DNA from: Limnanthes douglasii subsp. nivea | Lineage: Eukaryota > Streptophyta > Magnoliopsida > Brassicales > Limnanthaceae | Length of the DNA: 64,000 nt | Direction of reading: 5' to 3' | NCBI GenBank assembly: GCA_036936605.1 | Contig: JAUPFV010000005.1 | Location: forward strand, 2,407,670-2,471,669 | In this document: positions 12,858 to 24,100 of the stretch, one piece after another | Layout: the number at the start of each line of letters is the position of its first letter | How positions within the stretch are numbered: the first letter of the stretch is position 1 | Notes under the pieces: model-generated | Seen by the model: only the letters and a program-made list of their open reading frames with translations | Database searches by the model: none | Told to the model about the DNA's origin: nothing | Program-made: the position numbers and the translations under genes

Positions 12858-13560
12858 ATGACCATATCTATACTGAACTGGAATGCTAGAGGTGTAGGGA
12901 ACCAAGGTACAAAAAGGAGAATAAAAAACATTGTTAAAAATAACTCAGTAGATCTCATAGCTCTCCAAGAGCCTATGATATCTTCTGAGAGTCTAATAAA
13001 AATAACAAAAAATCTTGGTTTTGAATCATCATTTGCAAACATATATAATAAAATTTGGATTTTATGGAGAAAATGTTTCAATGTTCAAATAATAGACAAT
13101 ACTGATCAACTGGTTAACACTATGGTAAGCCATTATTCTACTAATAAAGTAGTTCTGGTTACCATCGTATATGCTAAATGTATTAGGTTCCATAGAATTC
13201 CTCTATGGGATCATCTAAGGACTATTTCTGTTTCAACCTTACGTTGGCTTGTTGTTGGAGATTTTAATACAATTTCCAAAGCAAGTGAGCAATTTTCTTG
13301 CTCCATACTTTGTAAAAGATGAATGGATGACTTTAATATTATGATCTTAGACTGTAACTTAGAAGACCCAGGTTTCACATGCTCAAACTTTACATGGACC
13401 AATAGAAAAAATGGAAACGATTAGATGGGGATTTACTTAATGAACACTGGAGTAATACCTTTGATATTACAAGGGTGAAGCATCTAGCCAAAACTGGCTC
13501 AAACCATTCACCCTTAGTAATATTAGTTTCACCTCATTTAACACAATCAATACCACCATT
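12858..13560 (+). pseudogene. LINE ORF2: AP-type endonuclease domain
   Basis: The frame 12858-13322 starts at the canonical position of plant LINE ORF2 with MTISILNWNARGVGNQG. It has the N-W-N-R-G motif, LIALQEP (catalytic glutamate) at about residue 35-40, and VVGDFN at about residue 140. After a stop at 13320 the domain goes on in the same sense, with MDDFN, then FTWTNRKN, and after a frameshift SNHSPL. There the usual catalytic Asp of SDHSPL is Asn. This domain would nick target DNA to prime reverse transcription. Stops, a frameshift and the D-to-N change mean it is not functional. Confidence 0.85.
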
Positions 13561-13599
13561 CAAATTTTAGAATATGTGAATACAACATGATGATTTCAT

Positions 13600-15550
13600 T
13601 AGAACTGTGGAAAATAACTTGTCTGAATCTACAATAGGCTCACATATACATATATTTTGGTCTAAATTAAGAAGACTTAAAAAAACATTTAAAATTATGG
13701 AATAAGGAAGTATTTGGATATGTTTTTGACTGTATTAATAAGATAGAAAAGGATGTTAGGATAGCTGAAAGAATATTAGAAGAATACAATAGTCCAAAGA
13801 ACCAGTCCAACCTTTCTAAACTTAAAGCTACTCATCTAACTTTACTTGTTAGGAAAGAAACATTCTGGGAACAAAAAAGTTACGTATATTAGCTAAACGA
13901 TGGTAATTATAACACTACAACATTCCATAACGTTTATAAAAAAATTCCATAAATAGAATAAATGGTATCTTGGTTAATGATAATTGGATTGTAGATGAGT
14001 CTAAAATTGGTTTATCAACTATAGATAACTTTTCAATTCTGTTAAATAACCCTTCTACTCAGATTAATACATCCTTAATAAATGAAATTATTCCCAATAT
14101 TCTATCTGACCAAGATAACAAACAATATTCTAGAGATACCAACCATGGAAGAGATACACTGTATTATTAAAAATCTTAACAGTCATAGTGCTTCTAGAGT
14201 TGATGGATTCAACTCAAGATTTAATTAGTCATGCTGGTCTATAATTAAGGTAGATCTTTATAATGTCATAGTTGATTATTTTAACAACTCATATTATTCT
14301 AAAAGAATGTTTGCTACCTTAATATGCCTGAATCCTAAGGTCAGTTCACCAAAAACTTGGAGTTTAGGCCAATTAGTTTGTGTTTAGTCTTTAATAGAAT
14401 TCTATCTAAAATATTAAAGAATAGATTAGCTAGATTACTGCCTAAATCATTTCAAAAGAACAAGGTTCCTATGTTGAAAATAGATACATTCAACCAAACA
14501 TTTTAATCATTCAAGAAATGGTTAATGATTTGAATAGGAAAACTAGAGGAGGTAATCTAATAAGTAATCTGGATATGTCAAAAGCTTTTGACAAAATAGA
14601 ATTCAACTTCATATATAAAGTAATGCTAGCATACTTTAATTGTCCAATTTCATATATAAAGTAATGCTGGCATGCTAGAATTCAACTTCATAGATAGAAT
14701 TCTATCTAGAGGAGGTAATCTAATAATTAATATGGATCTATCATATTTACTATTAATTAATGGCATAGCTTATGGTTACTTTAAATCTTGCAATGGTATC
14801 ATGCAAAGGGACTATTAGTCCCCAAGCTTGTTTATCATTGCAGAAGAATGTCTGATAAGATGTATTAACAATCTTATTGTCCAACATCTTTTAGTGCCCT
14901 ATAGAATTAAAAGTTCATATAACATCAACTGCATAGCTTATGCAGATGATAGGATATTATTTCTTAATAGATTTCTTACTATTGTAAAGAAACTGTTTGT
15001 ATTTCTGGACATATATCAAAATCTATCAGGACAACAAATTAATAAACAAAAAACTACTTTACATCACCATCATCAATGAATAGATCAAGGGATTAGTTCT
15101 CTAGAAAACTATCTAAGATTTAAACCCTCTATGTTACCTTTCAGATATTTAGGAATCACTATGCACTTTTCTAATATCACTTCACAATTTGAAGTCCTAA
15201 TAGATAAAATCAGATCTAAAATATGTGATTAGAACTCTAAAAACTTGTCATATGGTGGTAGACTGATGTTAATAAAATCAGTAATTCTGAGATATCCTAG
15301 TTACTATCTACAGTCAACTAAATTACCTTTGAATGTGATAACTAGAATCAATAAACTTTTAAATAAGTTTCTTTGGGGTTATTATGAAAACAATAAAACA
15401 ATAATATGGACAAACTGGAAGACATTATGCAAGACTTATAGTGAAAATGGATTAAACCTTAATGACATAGAGGATATACAAACAGCCTATCCATATAAAT
15501 TATGGTTAATGTTTAGAGAAACAAAAAACTATGGGCTAACTTAATACATT
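13600..15550 (+). pseudogene. LINE ORF2: reverse transcriptase domain
   Basis: Pieces in three frames cover the RT. The part about 14370-14460 gives RPISLC-like and ILSKILKNRLARLLPK-like residues. The part about 14570-14590 gives the LDMSKAFDKIEF motif (catalytic Asp). The frame 14828-15079 holds the palm motif IAYADDRILF (YADD). The frame 15245-15544 holds GGRLMLIKSVI and NKFLWG, typical of the thumb and C-terminal part. Around 14600-14760 two short segments (AACTTCATATATAAAGTAATGC and GGAGGTAATCTAATA) are each repeated, so the copy was locally scrambled after insertion. Multiple stops make it dead. Confidence 0.85.
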
Positions 15551-15693
15551 CAAAATATTGTTTAAACATGCATCCTTTACAAACTTCTTTGAAAAACACA
15601 GATTCTAAGACTTGGAAAAGAATGTTTTAGATAAAAGAACAAGGTGAGAAACAAATATTCTGGAAACTGGGTAAATGAAACATTAATTTTTGG

Positions 15694-16308
15694 TTGGATA
15701 AGTGGCATCATACTTATCCCCTTATCACATTAACCGCAACAAATAAATCTTGGTATACCCCTACAAAGGTAGATGAATACTGGTTGAATAATAATTGGGA
15801 CTTATCAAAGGTGAAAAGTAGTATATTACTTGTTAACATAAACAAAATCCAAAAAACATCTCTTAATCAAACCTATGACGACACCATCATATGGAAGTTA
15901 TCATCTGATGGTTCTTTTAATCTTGAAAACACATTGAATGTAATTAGATACAAGGATGTAAATTCTATAATTAAAAGTAAGATTTGGAATAATATTTCTC
16001 CAAAGAAATATTCCTTCACTCTTTGGAGAATATTAAACAAATTAATATGTGTTGTTACTATTTTACAAAACAAGGGTTTCCAATTAGCTTCAAAATGTTT
16101 TTTTTGTCAAAGTATTGAAACTTTAGATCATGTCTTTGTATCTTATGACTCTTCTTGGAAAGTTTGGCATTTCTTCTCTGATAAATTTAACATCAGAATA
16201 AGTAAATATATGGCTATTAATCATATCATTAATTTATGGCTTCTATTAACACCTAAGATGATACATATAAGAACAGTTATACCTGCATTAATTGTTTGGA
16301 CAATCTAG
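15694..16308 (+). pseudogene. LINE ORF2: zf-RVT region
   Basis: A 204-residue frame beginning in the middle of the protein. It contains IIWKLSSDGSFNLENTL, then IWNNISPKKYSFTLWRILN, then CFFCQSIETLDHVF followed by W-xx-W. This is the zf-RVT domain of plant LINE reverse transcriptases, with its C-xx-C and H ligands retained. It ends in a stop (TAG 16306-16308), and the RNase H part continues in the same frame after it. Confidence 0.85.
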
Positions 16309-16314
16309 ATAGCA

Positions 16315-16696
16315 ATGAATAAACTCAAACATAATAATATAACTTTTTCTCCCAAAAAGGTTATAGAACATGTCATTTACATTCTTACATCTTTAGATAT
16401 ATCTCATTTTTTTAATAGAAAACATTGGTATGGTGATACACATTTAGTTAAAGATATGCATTACTTTAACCATCTAAAATCTAATAGACCTTATCTTTAT
16501 ATAAAATGGTATCCTCCTCCTTCAAAGCGTTTTAAACTCAATTGTGACGCTTCAACATTATACAATGGTGAATCTAGCAGTGGATTCATTATAAGAAATG
16601 AACATAGTGAGTTAATAATAGCTAAAGGTACATTCATTGGCAAATGCTCTCCTTTGGTAGCTGAAACACACTCATTATTACATGGTCTACTGCACT
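16315..16696 (+). pseudogene. LINE RNase H domain, N-terminal half
   Basis: The frame contains KLNCDASTLYNGESSSGF (catalytic Asp in NCDA) and then PLVAETHSLLHGL (catalytic Glu in AE). This is the RVT_3 type RNase H of plant LINEs. It runs into the MULE at 16706. The rest of the domain, including HIYRVQNAVADSLA with the final catalytic Asp, lies at 24811-25110. Removing the MULE and one copy of the 9-bp duplication lets the frame continue directly (HYKK then NDLKFVDIE). Confidence 0.85.
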
Positions 16697-16705
16697 ATAA
16701 GAAAA
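16697..16705. repeat. MULE target-site duplication, left
   Basis: ATAAGAAAA, identical to 24802-24810. Nine bases is the standard length for Mutator-type transposition. Confidence 0.93.
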
Positions 16706-16967
16706 GGGTCAAGCTATATATACCCAATTCAGGTTTAATTATACCCAATTTGAGTATACCCAAAGGTGATCTAAGTATACCCATTTTTTTCTAAAAATAC
16801 CCTTTTCTAGGTATATAAGCCAATTTTTTTTACTAACTTCCATCCACAACATTGTTCCTACACTTTCTCTCACTTCTCTCTAACTCTCAAACTCAAACAC
16901 TCTAACTTCTCTCTCAATTTTTTCGGCGAGTCACCACCACCACCACTCCTCCTCCTCCTCCTTTATC

Positions 16968-19708
16968 ATGGTGAAGAACAAAAACCACCCACCACCACCT
17001 ACGTAAGTTCCCTAACCTAAATTTGTTTGTTAATTTTGTTAGTTTTAGGTATGAATTTTAGATTTATGTTAGATTTAGGGTTGAATTTAGGATTTAGGGC
17101 TCAAATTAGCTAAATTATTAGGGTTTAGTGGCCATTTTCTAGCCAAGTTGTCGGCCGAAAAATGGTCGGCATAGGGCACCGGTGGTGCGAGCAGGTGTGC
17201 CGCTCGGTACACCTACTGGGTACCGAGCGGGACACCTACTGTGTACCGAGCGGCACAGGCACCTGTGTCGCTCGGAACATGGTGCTCGTGTCGCTCGGTA
17301 CGACTTGCTGCGTACCTATGGTGCGCTGTTTTTTTTTTAAATTGTTGAATTTGTGTTTCAAAGGTTTTACTTTTGCATTTTTTTAAAAAAAAAAATTAAA
17401 ATTTATAAGAAATTACTTTCTATACTTAGCTCGGTTGCGAATTAGAGTGTTGATGTTTTTAATTTTGTGGGTTACATCATATGTTACTGTTATTAATTTC
17501 GTGATTTGTTTTGTATTTTTGTAGGTCAAACGCGGTTGAGGAGCGACGTCTTCCTCGTTCTAGGGCGTATCCACCTAGGTCACGGGCGCCACCCCCAGGG
17601 AAGAGTCTAAAGACTGTACGGGCCGTCGAGGATGAGCGGGTCCACGATGCCAAGCGCGGACGAGATTTACTTGAAGACCCTGAGACTATTCGTCTTAGGG
17701 AGGAGGAGGACAGAATAAGGAGTGATCGGTCTTTGCGCCGAATCAACCATGGGAAGAGGAAGGAAAAAGCCACAGATATTGCGGTAGATGATACTAGAGG
17801 CGGAGGCTCCTCACGATGAGAGACGTCTTCATCACATCGATCACCATCTCCCACTGCTAGTGATCCACCATCTCCCACTGCTAGTGATCCACCACATCCC
17901 TCTCCCGCTCGAAAAGGTCTGTCCCCTGCGCATACTAGTACACATCCACCACTTGTTAGTGACAGGGTGGATGCCACTGTGGACCCTGAGCAGGACACCA
18001 TCGATGAGGAGCATATCGATGCGATCCACACAGAGGAGCAGCGGAAGACGTTTGTATTTCTCAAATGCAACAAGATACCTCTGTTTCCTGACTACAAGGA
18101 GCACGAGGCGTAACACGTTTTCATAGGACAGGTAAGTACCAAACTATTAAACGTCTAGTCTAAGGTTTTACTATTATTATGTTATGACTTAGTTTTTTAT
18201 TTATAGGGCCGCACTACATTAGGCATACAGGCACATTATAATGTACTTCGTATGTGGGACCTCAGTGCTCAGCCAGAGATGCAGCGACATTTGGCGCGGA
18301 CTCCTTTCGGTCCTCTTATAGCCCACCTGCCTTAGTACTTCACTCACTCCGTGCTTGATGAGGTTTTTGTTAAGCGTTGGCATCAGGAGACCAATACGTT
18401 CCATTTCTCATTTGGGGAGATGAAGATTACCCTCGACGATGTCAGCTGCATTACATGTCTCCCTGTAGTTGGTCGGACCCTGGATGTAGTCACGACTCCA
18501 CGTGATGAGGCATACAGCTACTACGCTAGTATGTTAGGTTTGATAGTGGATGAGGTCCGCGCAGAGATACAGTCCACCAGAGGCGTTGGCTTCAAGACCA
18601 AGTGGCTGCGGGAGACTTTTACCAGGGGTCGCTACGTTGAGGAGACTGATGCTGAGACTATACGCCAGGTATCACGAGCATACCTTATGTTCTTATTTGG
18701 TTGTACTTTTTTTACGGATACTAATCAGAAAAGCGTCAAGGCTGACTACTTGTACGGGTTGGCGAATATGGATTCTGGGTTGTGGGACATCGCATGGGGT
18801 ACGAGTGCATTGGCATTCCTTTTCCGTGGTTTGGCTGATGCTTCGAAATCATCGAAGCATAACCTTTATGGATTTGTAGCTATGCTTGATTGCTGGATTT
18901 ATGACCACTTCCCCGCGTTTAGAGCCTCAGATAATGCGGACCACGTAGCGAGGCAGCCTATGATTTTGAAGTGGCTACCGAAGCGGATTGTTGGGCAAAA
19001 CATCCGCCCCAAATCGGTTGTTCGTACTCTCCTTGCAGATCAGAATGAGACAGATGTAAGTGTTTAAATTTTATCAGTCATGAACATTTTAATATTAAGT
19101 TTTATTTTTTTAAACAGTCTAAGTGTTTTACTGTTTTGGAACAGGTCATATTTGAGCCATACCATGACATTAAAGTCCAGTTCCCTGTACAGGAGATCCG
19201 CACCATCGTTTATCATTTGCGGATGATGAGCACGGTCGAGGGCTACATGCCTGATCGGGTTATGCGCCAGTTTGGACGGGTTCAGGATGAGCCCGAACTC
19301 CCACTTGTACTCCGACCGGGTTATAAGAAAGGAGATTTAGCAAGGTACACGTGGCGAGAGAGCGCATGGCTAGATTGGCGTCAGCACTTGCTTTCTGAGG
19401 ATCGGTTGACTGTTACCATTGCCACATATAGACAGTCTACGACGAACACCTACTGGAGGTACCTGGATGAGTATGGTTGGCGTACTATTACTCCACCACC
19501 ACGTACTACGGACGAGAGATTGCTAGATGATGTTCGCTCGATTGTTACTATGCCTGTAGAGCGTGGGGAAGCGGGTACGCTTAGGTGGAGAGATCAAGTC
19601 CTGCAGCTCTTCTCTCCTTGGTTGTTTGTCCTCATTATTGGACTTGTTTTAGCTTTGTTTCGATCTTTATTTTTCATGGAATTGTTAGTTGTTTATCCAT
19701 TCGCATGA
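16968..19708 (+). pseudogene. Plant mobile domain (MAIN-like) gene of the MULE, four exons
   Basis: Gene model from splice signals and frame. Exon 1 is 16968-17002 (ATG, then AC before GTAAGT), exon 2 17525-18131, exon 3 18207-19055, exon 4 19145-19708 (TGA). All junctions have GT-AG ends and the frame carries through every one, giving about 684 codons. Exon 2 encodes a Pro/Arg/Glu-rich, low-complexity N-terminus with a tandem SPTASDPP repeat. Exons 3 and 4 encode the plant mobile domain (PMD), with RWHQETNTFHFSFGEMKIT, DDVSCITCLPVVGR, RAYLMFLFGCTFF, and later MRQFGRVQ. PMD proteins include host MAIN and MAIL1 and many transposon-borne relatives. Three in-frame stops (TGA 17817, TAA 18111, TAG 18333) break it. 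The C-terminus after SPW turns hydrophobic and looks unlike the family. Confidence 0.82.
17177..17324. repeat. Quasi-palindrome array 1 (intron 1 of the PMD gene)
   Basis: About eight short GC-rich units in a 150-base stretch of an otherwise AT-rich intron. They are CACCGGTGGTGC, several TACCGAGCGG and their complements CCGCTCGGTA, and TACCTATGGTGC. Spacers are CACCTACTG-like. Units point both ways, so the array can fold into hairpins. It shares ACCGGTGGT and ACCGAGCGG with array 3 and ACCTATGGT with array 2. Confidence 0.8.
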
Positions 19709-19990
19709 TTTGTTAAACTATCATATTTTGTATTATGACATCTACTATGTTATTTCTATTGTTTCTTTCAGATTTGTTAAACTTAATTTGAATTCTTAAT
19801 TACAATTTAGATTCCGCAAATGAATATAAATCGCACCATTCTTACCATCAAACCTTTAAATCATAATAATAATTTAACAAAATTCATCAACCGTTATAAA
19901 AAAACACCATAAAACCCACTCCAATCCACGACATAAGGCTTACTTTATTAAACCAAAACAAAAAAAATTCCAAAAAATTACAAGTTATTG

Positions 19991-20322
19991 TGCACCATTG
20001 GTACGCAGTCAGTAGTACCTATGGTACACACTACTGCGTACCAATGGTACAACAGTGTGTGCACCATGGGTACTGTAGAAGGCGTACCCATGGTGCGTTG
20101 TACCATCGGTAAAAGGGCCATGTACCGATGGTACCACCCCCTTTTACCGATGGTACCATGCACCGGTCGGCATGCCATGTACCGGCTGGTGCATGGCACC
20201 ATCGGTACACAGTAGTGTGCACCGATGGTACATCACACTGTGTACCTATGGTGCAACCTTCGTGCACCATAGGTACACTACACTGTGCACCATAGGTACA
20301 CAGTAGACAGTACCTATGGTGC
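19991..20322. repeat. Quasi-palindrome array 2 (upstream of the small MULE gene)
   Basis: I count fourteen exact copies of ACC-N3-GGT plus two near copies in 332 bases. The central triplets vary (ATT, TAT, AAT, ATG, CAT, ATC, GAT, ATA), and most units extend to (G/T)(C/T)ACC-N3-GGT(A/G)C. Spacers are short and themselves invertible (CACTACTG, CAGTAGT, ACAGTGTG). Overlapping open frames on both strands here are artefacts of the repeat. The array lies just upstream of the promoter-like region of the small gene. Confidence 0.88.
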
Positions 20323-20343
20323 GCAATTGAAACTTGGAATTTT

Positions 20344-20424
20344 TTCCCGGTTTTTTTTCCCGCGTTTTCTATTTTCGCGCTCTTAAATTCCCGCCAAATT
20401 AACCTTTCATTTTTCTATTTAAAG
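20344..20424 (+). promoter_or_regulatory. Putative promoter with E2F-like sites and TATA box
   Basis: Between array 2 and the small gene lie TTTCCCGC (20357-20364), TTTCGCGC (20374-20381) and TTCCCGCCAAA (20389-20399). They match or nearly match the plant E2F consensus TTTSSCGC. A TATA-like TATTTAAA (20417-20424) follows 64 bases before the ATG at 20488. This arrangement suggests S-phase or cell-cycle linked expression. It is inferred from motifs only. Confidence 0.5.
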
Positions 20425-20487
20425 AAGTCTATCTTACAACACCAAAAACACAAAACTCTCCTTCAAACATATTTGAGGTCTTTGTTA

Positions 20488-20876
20488 ATGGTTTGGAGTG
20501 TGTTTGATGATGCTCATCTATTCAAGGCTGCGAAAGCTGTGAAGTTCAAACGGCCGGACGATAATACCGATGAGTTCTTTGATGAATTTTTGTGTATGAT
20601 ATATTTCATGTACGGTGAAATGCCTACGTCTAGACAAATGCCTTGATCTCTACTTGTGAGGAGGTAGACACGAGGTACAAGTGTATAACTAGTGGACCGA
20701 TGTTCTTGGTGTTTAACGAGCCTCCACAAGTTAGGAACGAAGCATTCGACTCCTTCGGTTTAATGATCACAGACTATTTGTCTTTAGAAATGCCAGAATA
20801 CGTTCATTCTCAAATTTCCATGAAGGAGGAAACAATGCGTATTCTCAGCGACAATAGAGGCTACGATTTTGACTAA
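20488..20876 (+). pseudogene. Small MULE gene of unknown function, frameshifted
   Basis: An ATG at 20488 opens a 52-codon frame (MVWSVFDDAHLFKAAKAVKF start) ending in TGA at 20644-20646. A second frame, shifted by one, takes over at once and runs to the TAA at 20874-20876 (EEVDTRYKC, FLVFNEPPQVRNEAFDSFG, NRGYDFD end). Joined across one frameshift this would be a roughly 130-residue acidic protein with no signal peptide, membrane segment or motif I recognise. It lies downstream of E2F-like sites and a TATA box and upstream of the convergent transposase gene. The clean promoter spacing argues that it was a real accessory gene of this MULE lineage. Function unknown. Confidence 0.5.
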
Positions 20877-21153
20877 ATGTATTCTCAATCTCAAGTTATC
20901 TACTCATGTTTGTGCGATGTTGTTGTTGCTTGTTTGTAACGTTTGATATTAAGTTATGAAATGATTAGTTGCTTATCGTTATAAGTTGGTAAATTTCATG
21001 AATTATGGTAAAATAACGAAAGTACAAAATATTATGATAAAGTAAACAAAGTTCTAAACAACATAAATCCGTCCAAAAGATATAAAGCGACCAAAAGACA
21101 TAAATATGTTCGAAATATGAACATAAATCCGACCAATAGATATAAATTGACTA
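20877..21153. other. Intergenic spacer between convergent MULE genes
   Basis: AT-rich, no gene. It holds a short local repeat of the type ATAAATCCGWCCAAWAGA (twice) and would contain the 3' ends of both the small gene and the transposase-OTU gene. Confidence 0.5.
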
Positions 21154-24100
21154 CTAAAATTCATCCAGATTAGTTACTTCTGGGAATGAACAAACTGGCT
21201 TTCTCCCTTCGAATTCCGTGTATTTCTTGCAAAGACCAACTATTGGTAGCTCCCAATGCGTAGCCTCTCCACTCTTCAACTTCTGCCACGTAGGATGTAT
21301 GCGTGCGCAAGGGTATAGGGGCTTAATTGATAGTTGTTTAATACTACTTAAATTAGAACCAATGATTGAGTAATATAGTTGTAAGTAAAAACATAGCCAT
21401 AAATCGAATGACTTACATTGACAAAGTGGTTAGTATCAACGAATCCAAACCCAATCTCACGTCTTTGAGCCATAATGGGGGGTTTACCGCGCAGAGGTAA
21501 AAAAGTATGACTACAGTTGTGAGACCCCACGAGTGACACAAAATGAACAATGCATTCGAACTTGGTTGCAATCGCAATCCCCATTTCACGCATTGCCATC
21601 CAATATTTGGTTGATGCTGGTGTCTCGTAGTAGTTTATACTTTCTGCAACCTTCAGGTAATCCTCTTTACCGTTATAAATCTTGCTGTATATGTCGTAGT
21701 TTTCCATGAGTTCATCGTAGATTGCCTTTCGAACACCTCGCCAACCTTCTTCATGACCATATAACCCAAATGAAACTGCTCTATATCCACAATGACCATC
21801 TGCCTTAACATCATTTATACCCGATATAAAAGGGTTGAAGTGAATCGGAAACCAACGCATAAAACCTTTCGGGTCATGTATTAGTTCTGTGACTCGATTA
21901 ATGGACGGTTGTACGATTTTGCTAGCGTGCGAGGCAATGGAATAACTACGAGTACGAGGTACTTTAGGCACATCTGCCCAAATCGTATTTGCACTACCAA
22001 CTGCTTTACCCTTTTTAACTTTTGGTGGTTTTAAAGAGTTCATGACTGAGTCATAACTAGCTTTATCCTCATCTAGCTCGTGTTCCCATTGGCATTTGTC
22101 CCGTTTAGTGGATGATGTATCGACGACTAACTTTCTTTTCACTTGTGGGCGGCCTCGGTGTTTCTGTTTCTCCAATGGCTCTAGCAATGACGACGTTTCA
22201 GGATAAACAACTTCAAACCATTTCTTGTAAATGTGTTATATACGGCTTTCATCTTTTGTCTCCATAACATCGTTTACTAGTTTTAGCAGATCATCTTAGA
22301 GAATTTCCATGGTCGTACGGGATGAACGAGACATTATTTCTAACCTTGTCCAGTAGATGTGAAAAACATCTAGAGAGGCAGAAATTCCATCTTTACGCCA
22401 CTTGCGGACCTGGTGATAGCAAGGTATACCATGGGTAGATTTTATAGCGCATATACAGACTCCATTGTCTTTAACATCCGACCCATCTTGAATAGCGACC
22501 ATATTGCTATCTTCGGCCTTCTCTACTTCATCAAAAAATAGTTTTAACGCCATATGGGAAACCTTGCCTCGAATTTCATCAACAAGTTTATCCGCGAACT
22601 TATGCAATGCTATGTAATGACTCTTCACGAACGACGACCTAATGGCAGCATGTTGGATTTCAACAAGCGAATGAACCATCCCCCAAAATAACTCGAAGTT
22701 TAATTTGCTTGTACGTATGTAACGCTTTCGGTTAGAATGAGCACTCTCGATGCGGTTAGTCGTGCAATGTAAAAAATGCAAGTTATTGTTCGTCTTCCAA
22801 ACAACGAATTTGTCCATGTATTTATCGAGCCACGATTTTTCAGTGTATTCAATTGCAAGAGGGTAATCTTTGTACTCCAATAGCATGTCCCGTCGGGCAT
22901 GATCGAATTCAATCTCTGATGCTGAATACGCAATCTTCTTCCAAGCAGAAACGAATTTCGCATGATCACTTTTCTCGAGGAAGTATTTTCTTGTTCGCCC
23001 CTGAACATTCTGTGCTATATGCCATCGACATAACATATGCGTTGTTTCTGGGAATACAACTTCTATGTCGTTCATCAACGCTAAATCTCTGTCGGTTAGG
23101 ATGACCTGAGGTTCTTCAATTCCGTGAACGAAAATTAACGACTTCAAACACTCTAACACCCAGTTGAAGTTGTTTAACTTCTCACCGGATTTGAAGGCAA
23201 ATGTCGCACAAAAAATCAATCCAGTACACGTCACACCCACTATCTCGAACAATGGCATACCATATCGTATGAATTTATATGTACTATCCATAATTAAAAC
23301 TGTTGGAAATGTCCGCAAAAGGTCAACACTGACTGGATGGGCAAAAAACAAATCTGTAATGGTTTGTCTATCATCTTCACCAGATTTATGCCATTCATAA
23401 TAATTATGTGACTTAAGCTCCCCCAACAAGAACTGGAGTTGTGACCTACCCGCCTTTTTTGAAACCCTACTTTTCTTTCGTGCATTGTAGATCGTCCGCA
23501 TGGTAGAAACATTATCTTCGTTCAACCTCTTAACACCATTCAGTATATCTCTGGGGTTAGTACCAATGTAGGTTGCTCGTTCAACATATTCCATCTCTTC
23601 ATCATTCAAACGGCCAACAAAAGAATGACCATCTAGATGTAATGAAGTCTCATGGTTATGAATACCACATTTCACTTCTAACTTCCATTGATCTGGTTCA
23701 ACCATTAACCCGAGAAGCTGAAATGGGCAGTCAATCTTTTTCGTTCCTGTAGACTTCCGTTTACGGTCTTTTTCTGCAACTCTTGGAGTATATTTCCCCC
23801 CCCCCCCTATCACATTGGAAATACATCCTCGGACTTTTTATACTGTTTACTTTGTTGCGCCGACTTATGTTGATAACCATACCATAGAGTTTTCCTATCT
23901 TCATAACCCATTTTACCAACGCGTCGTGTGTGTATAACTCGGTAGTGAAGAACAAATGACTGTAGTCAGTAGCGGAAGGTGCCTCAGTCCCACTGGCGAT
24001 ATTATTTTTCTAGTTACACAATGACAAACCACAATAAGCATTCAGGTATAGTTAAAAAACGGAAAAAAACCTTGATTTTTTTCGAAAAATCTGCACGAAC

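Larger units (their letters stand above)
11986..16696 (+). mobile_element. L1-type LINE, 5' and main part (continues at 24811-25150)
   Basis: A decayed non-LTR retrotransposon. In order it shows an ORF1 remnant with a worn CCHC zinc knuckle, then the ORF2 domains endonuclease, reverse transcriptase with YADD, zf-RVT zinc-binding region and RNase H. The RNase H domain is cut at 16697-16705 by the MULE and resumes at 24811. Many stops and frameshifts show that it has been inactive for a long time. Without the MULE the element spans about 5.1 kb, within the usual range for plant L1-type elements that have lost some 5' sequence. No clear poly-A tail or target duplication was found. Confidence 0.88.

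Noticed and set aside
19978..20270. Open frames on both strands through array 2
   Set aside because: Repeated TATGGTAC-type units lack stops in several frames; the repeat explains the frames.
16968..22298. Premature stops in MULE genes as a sign of C-to-T decay by cytosine methylation
   Set aside because: Every stop codon is one C-to-T change from CAA, CAG or CGA, so this fits by definition and proves nothing without ancestral sequence.
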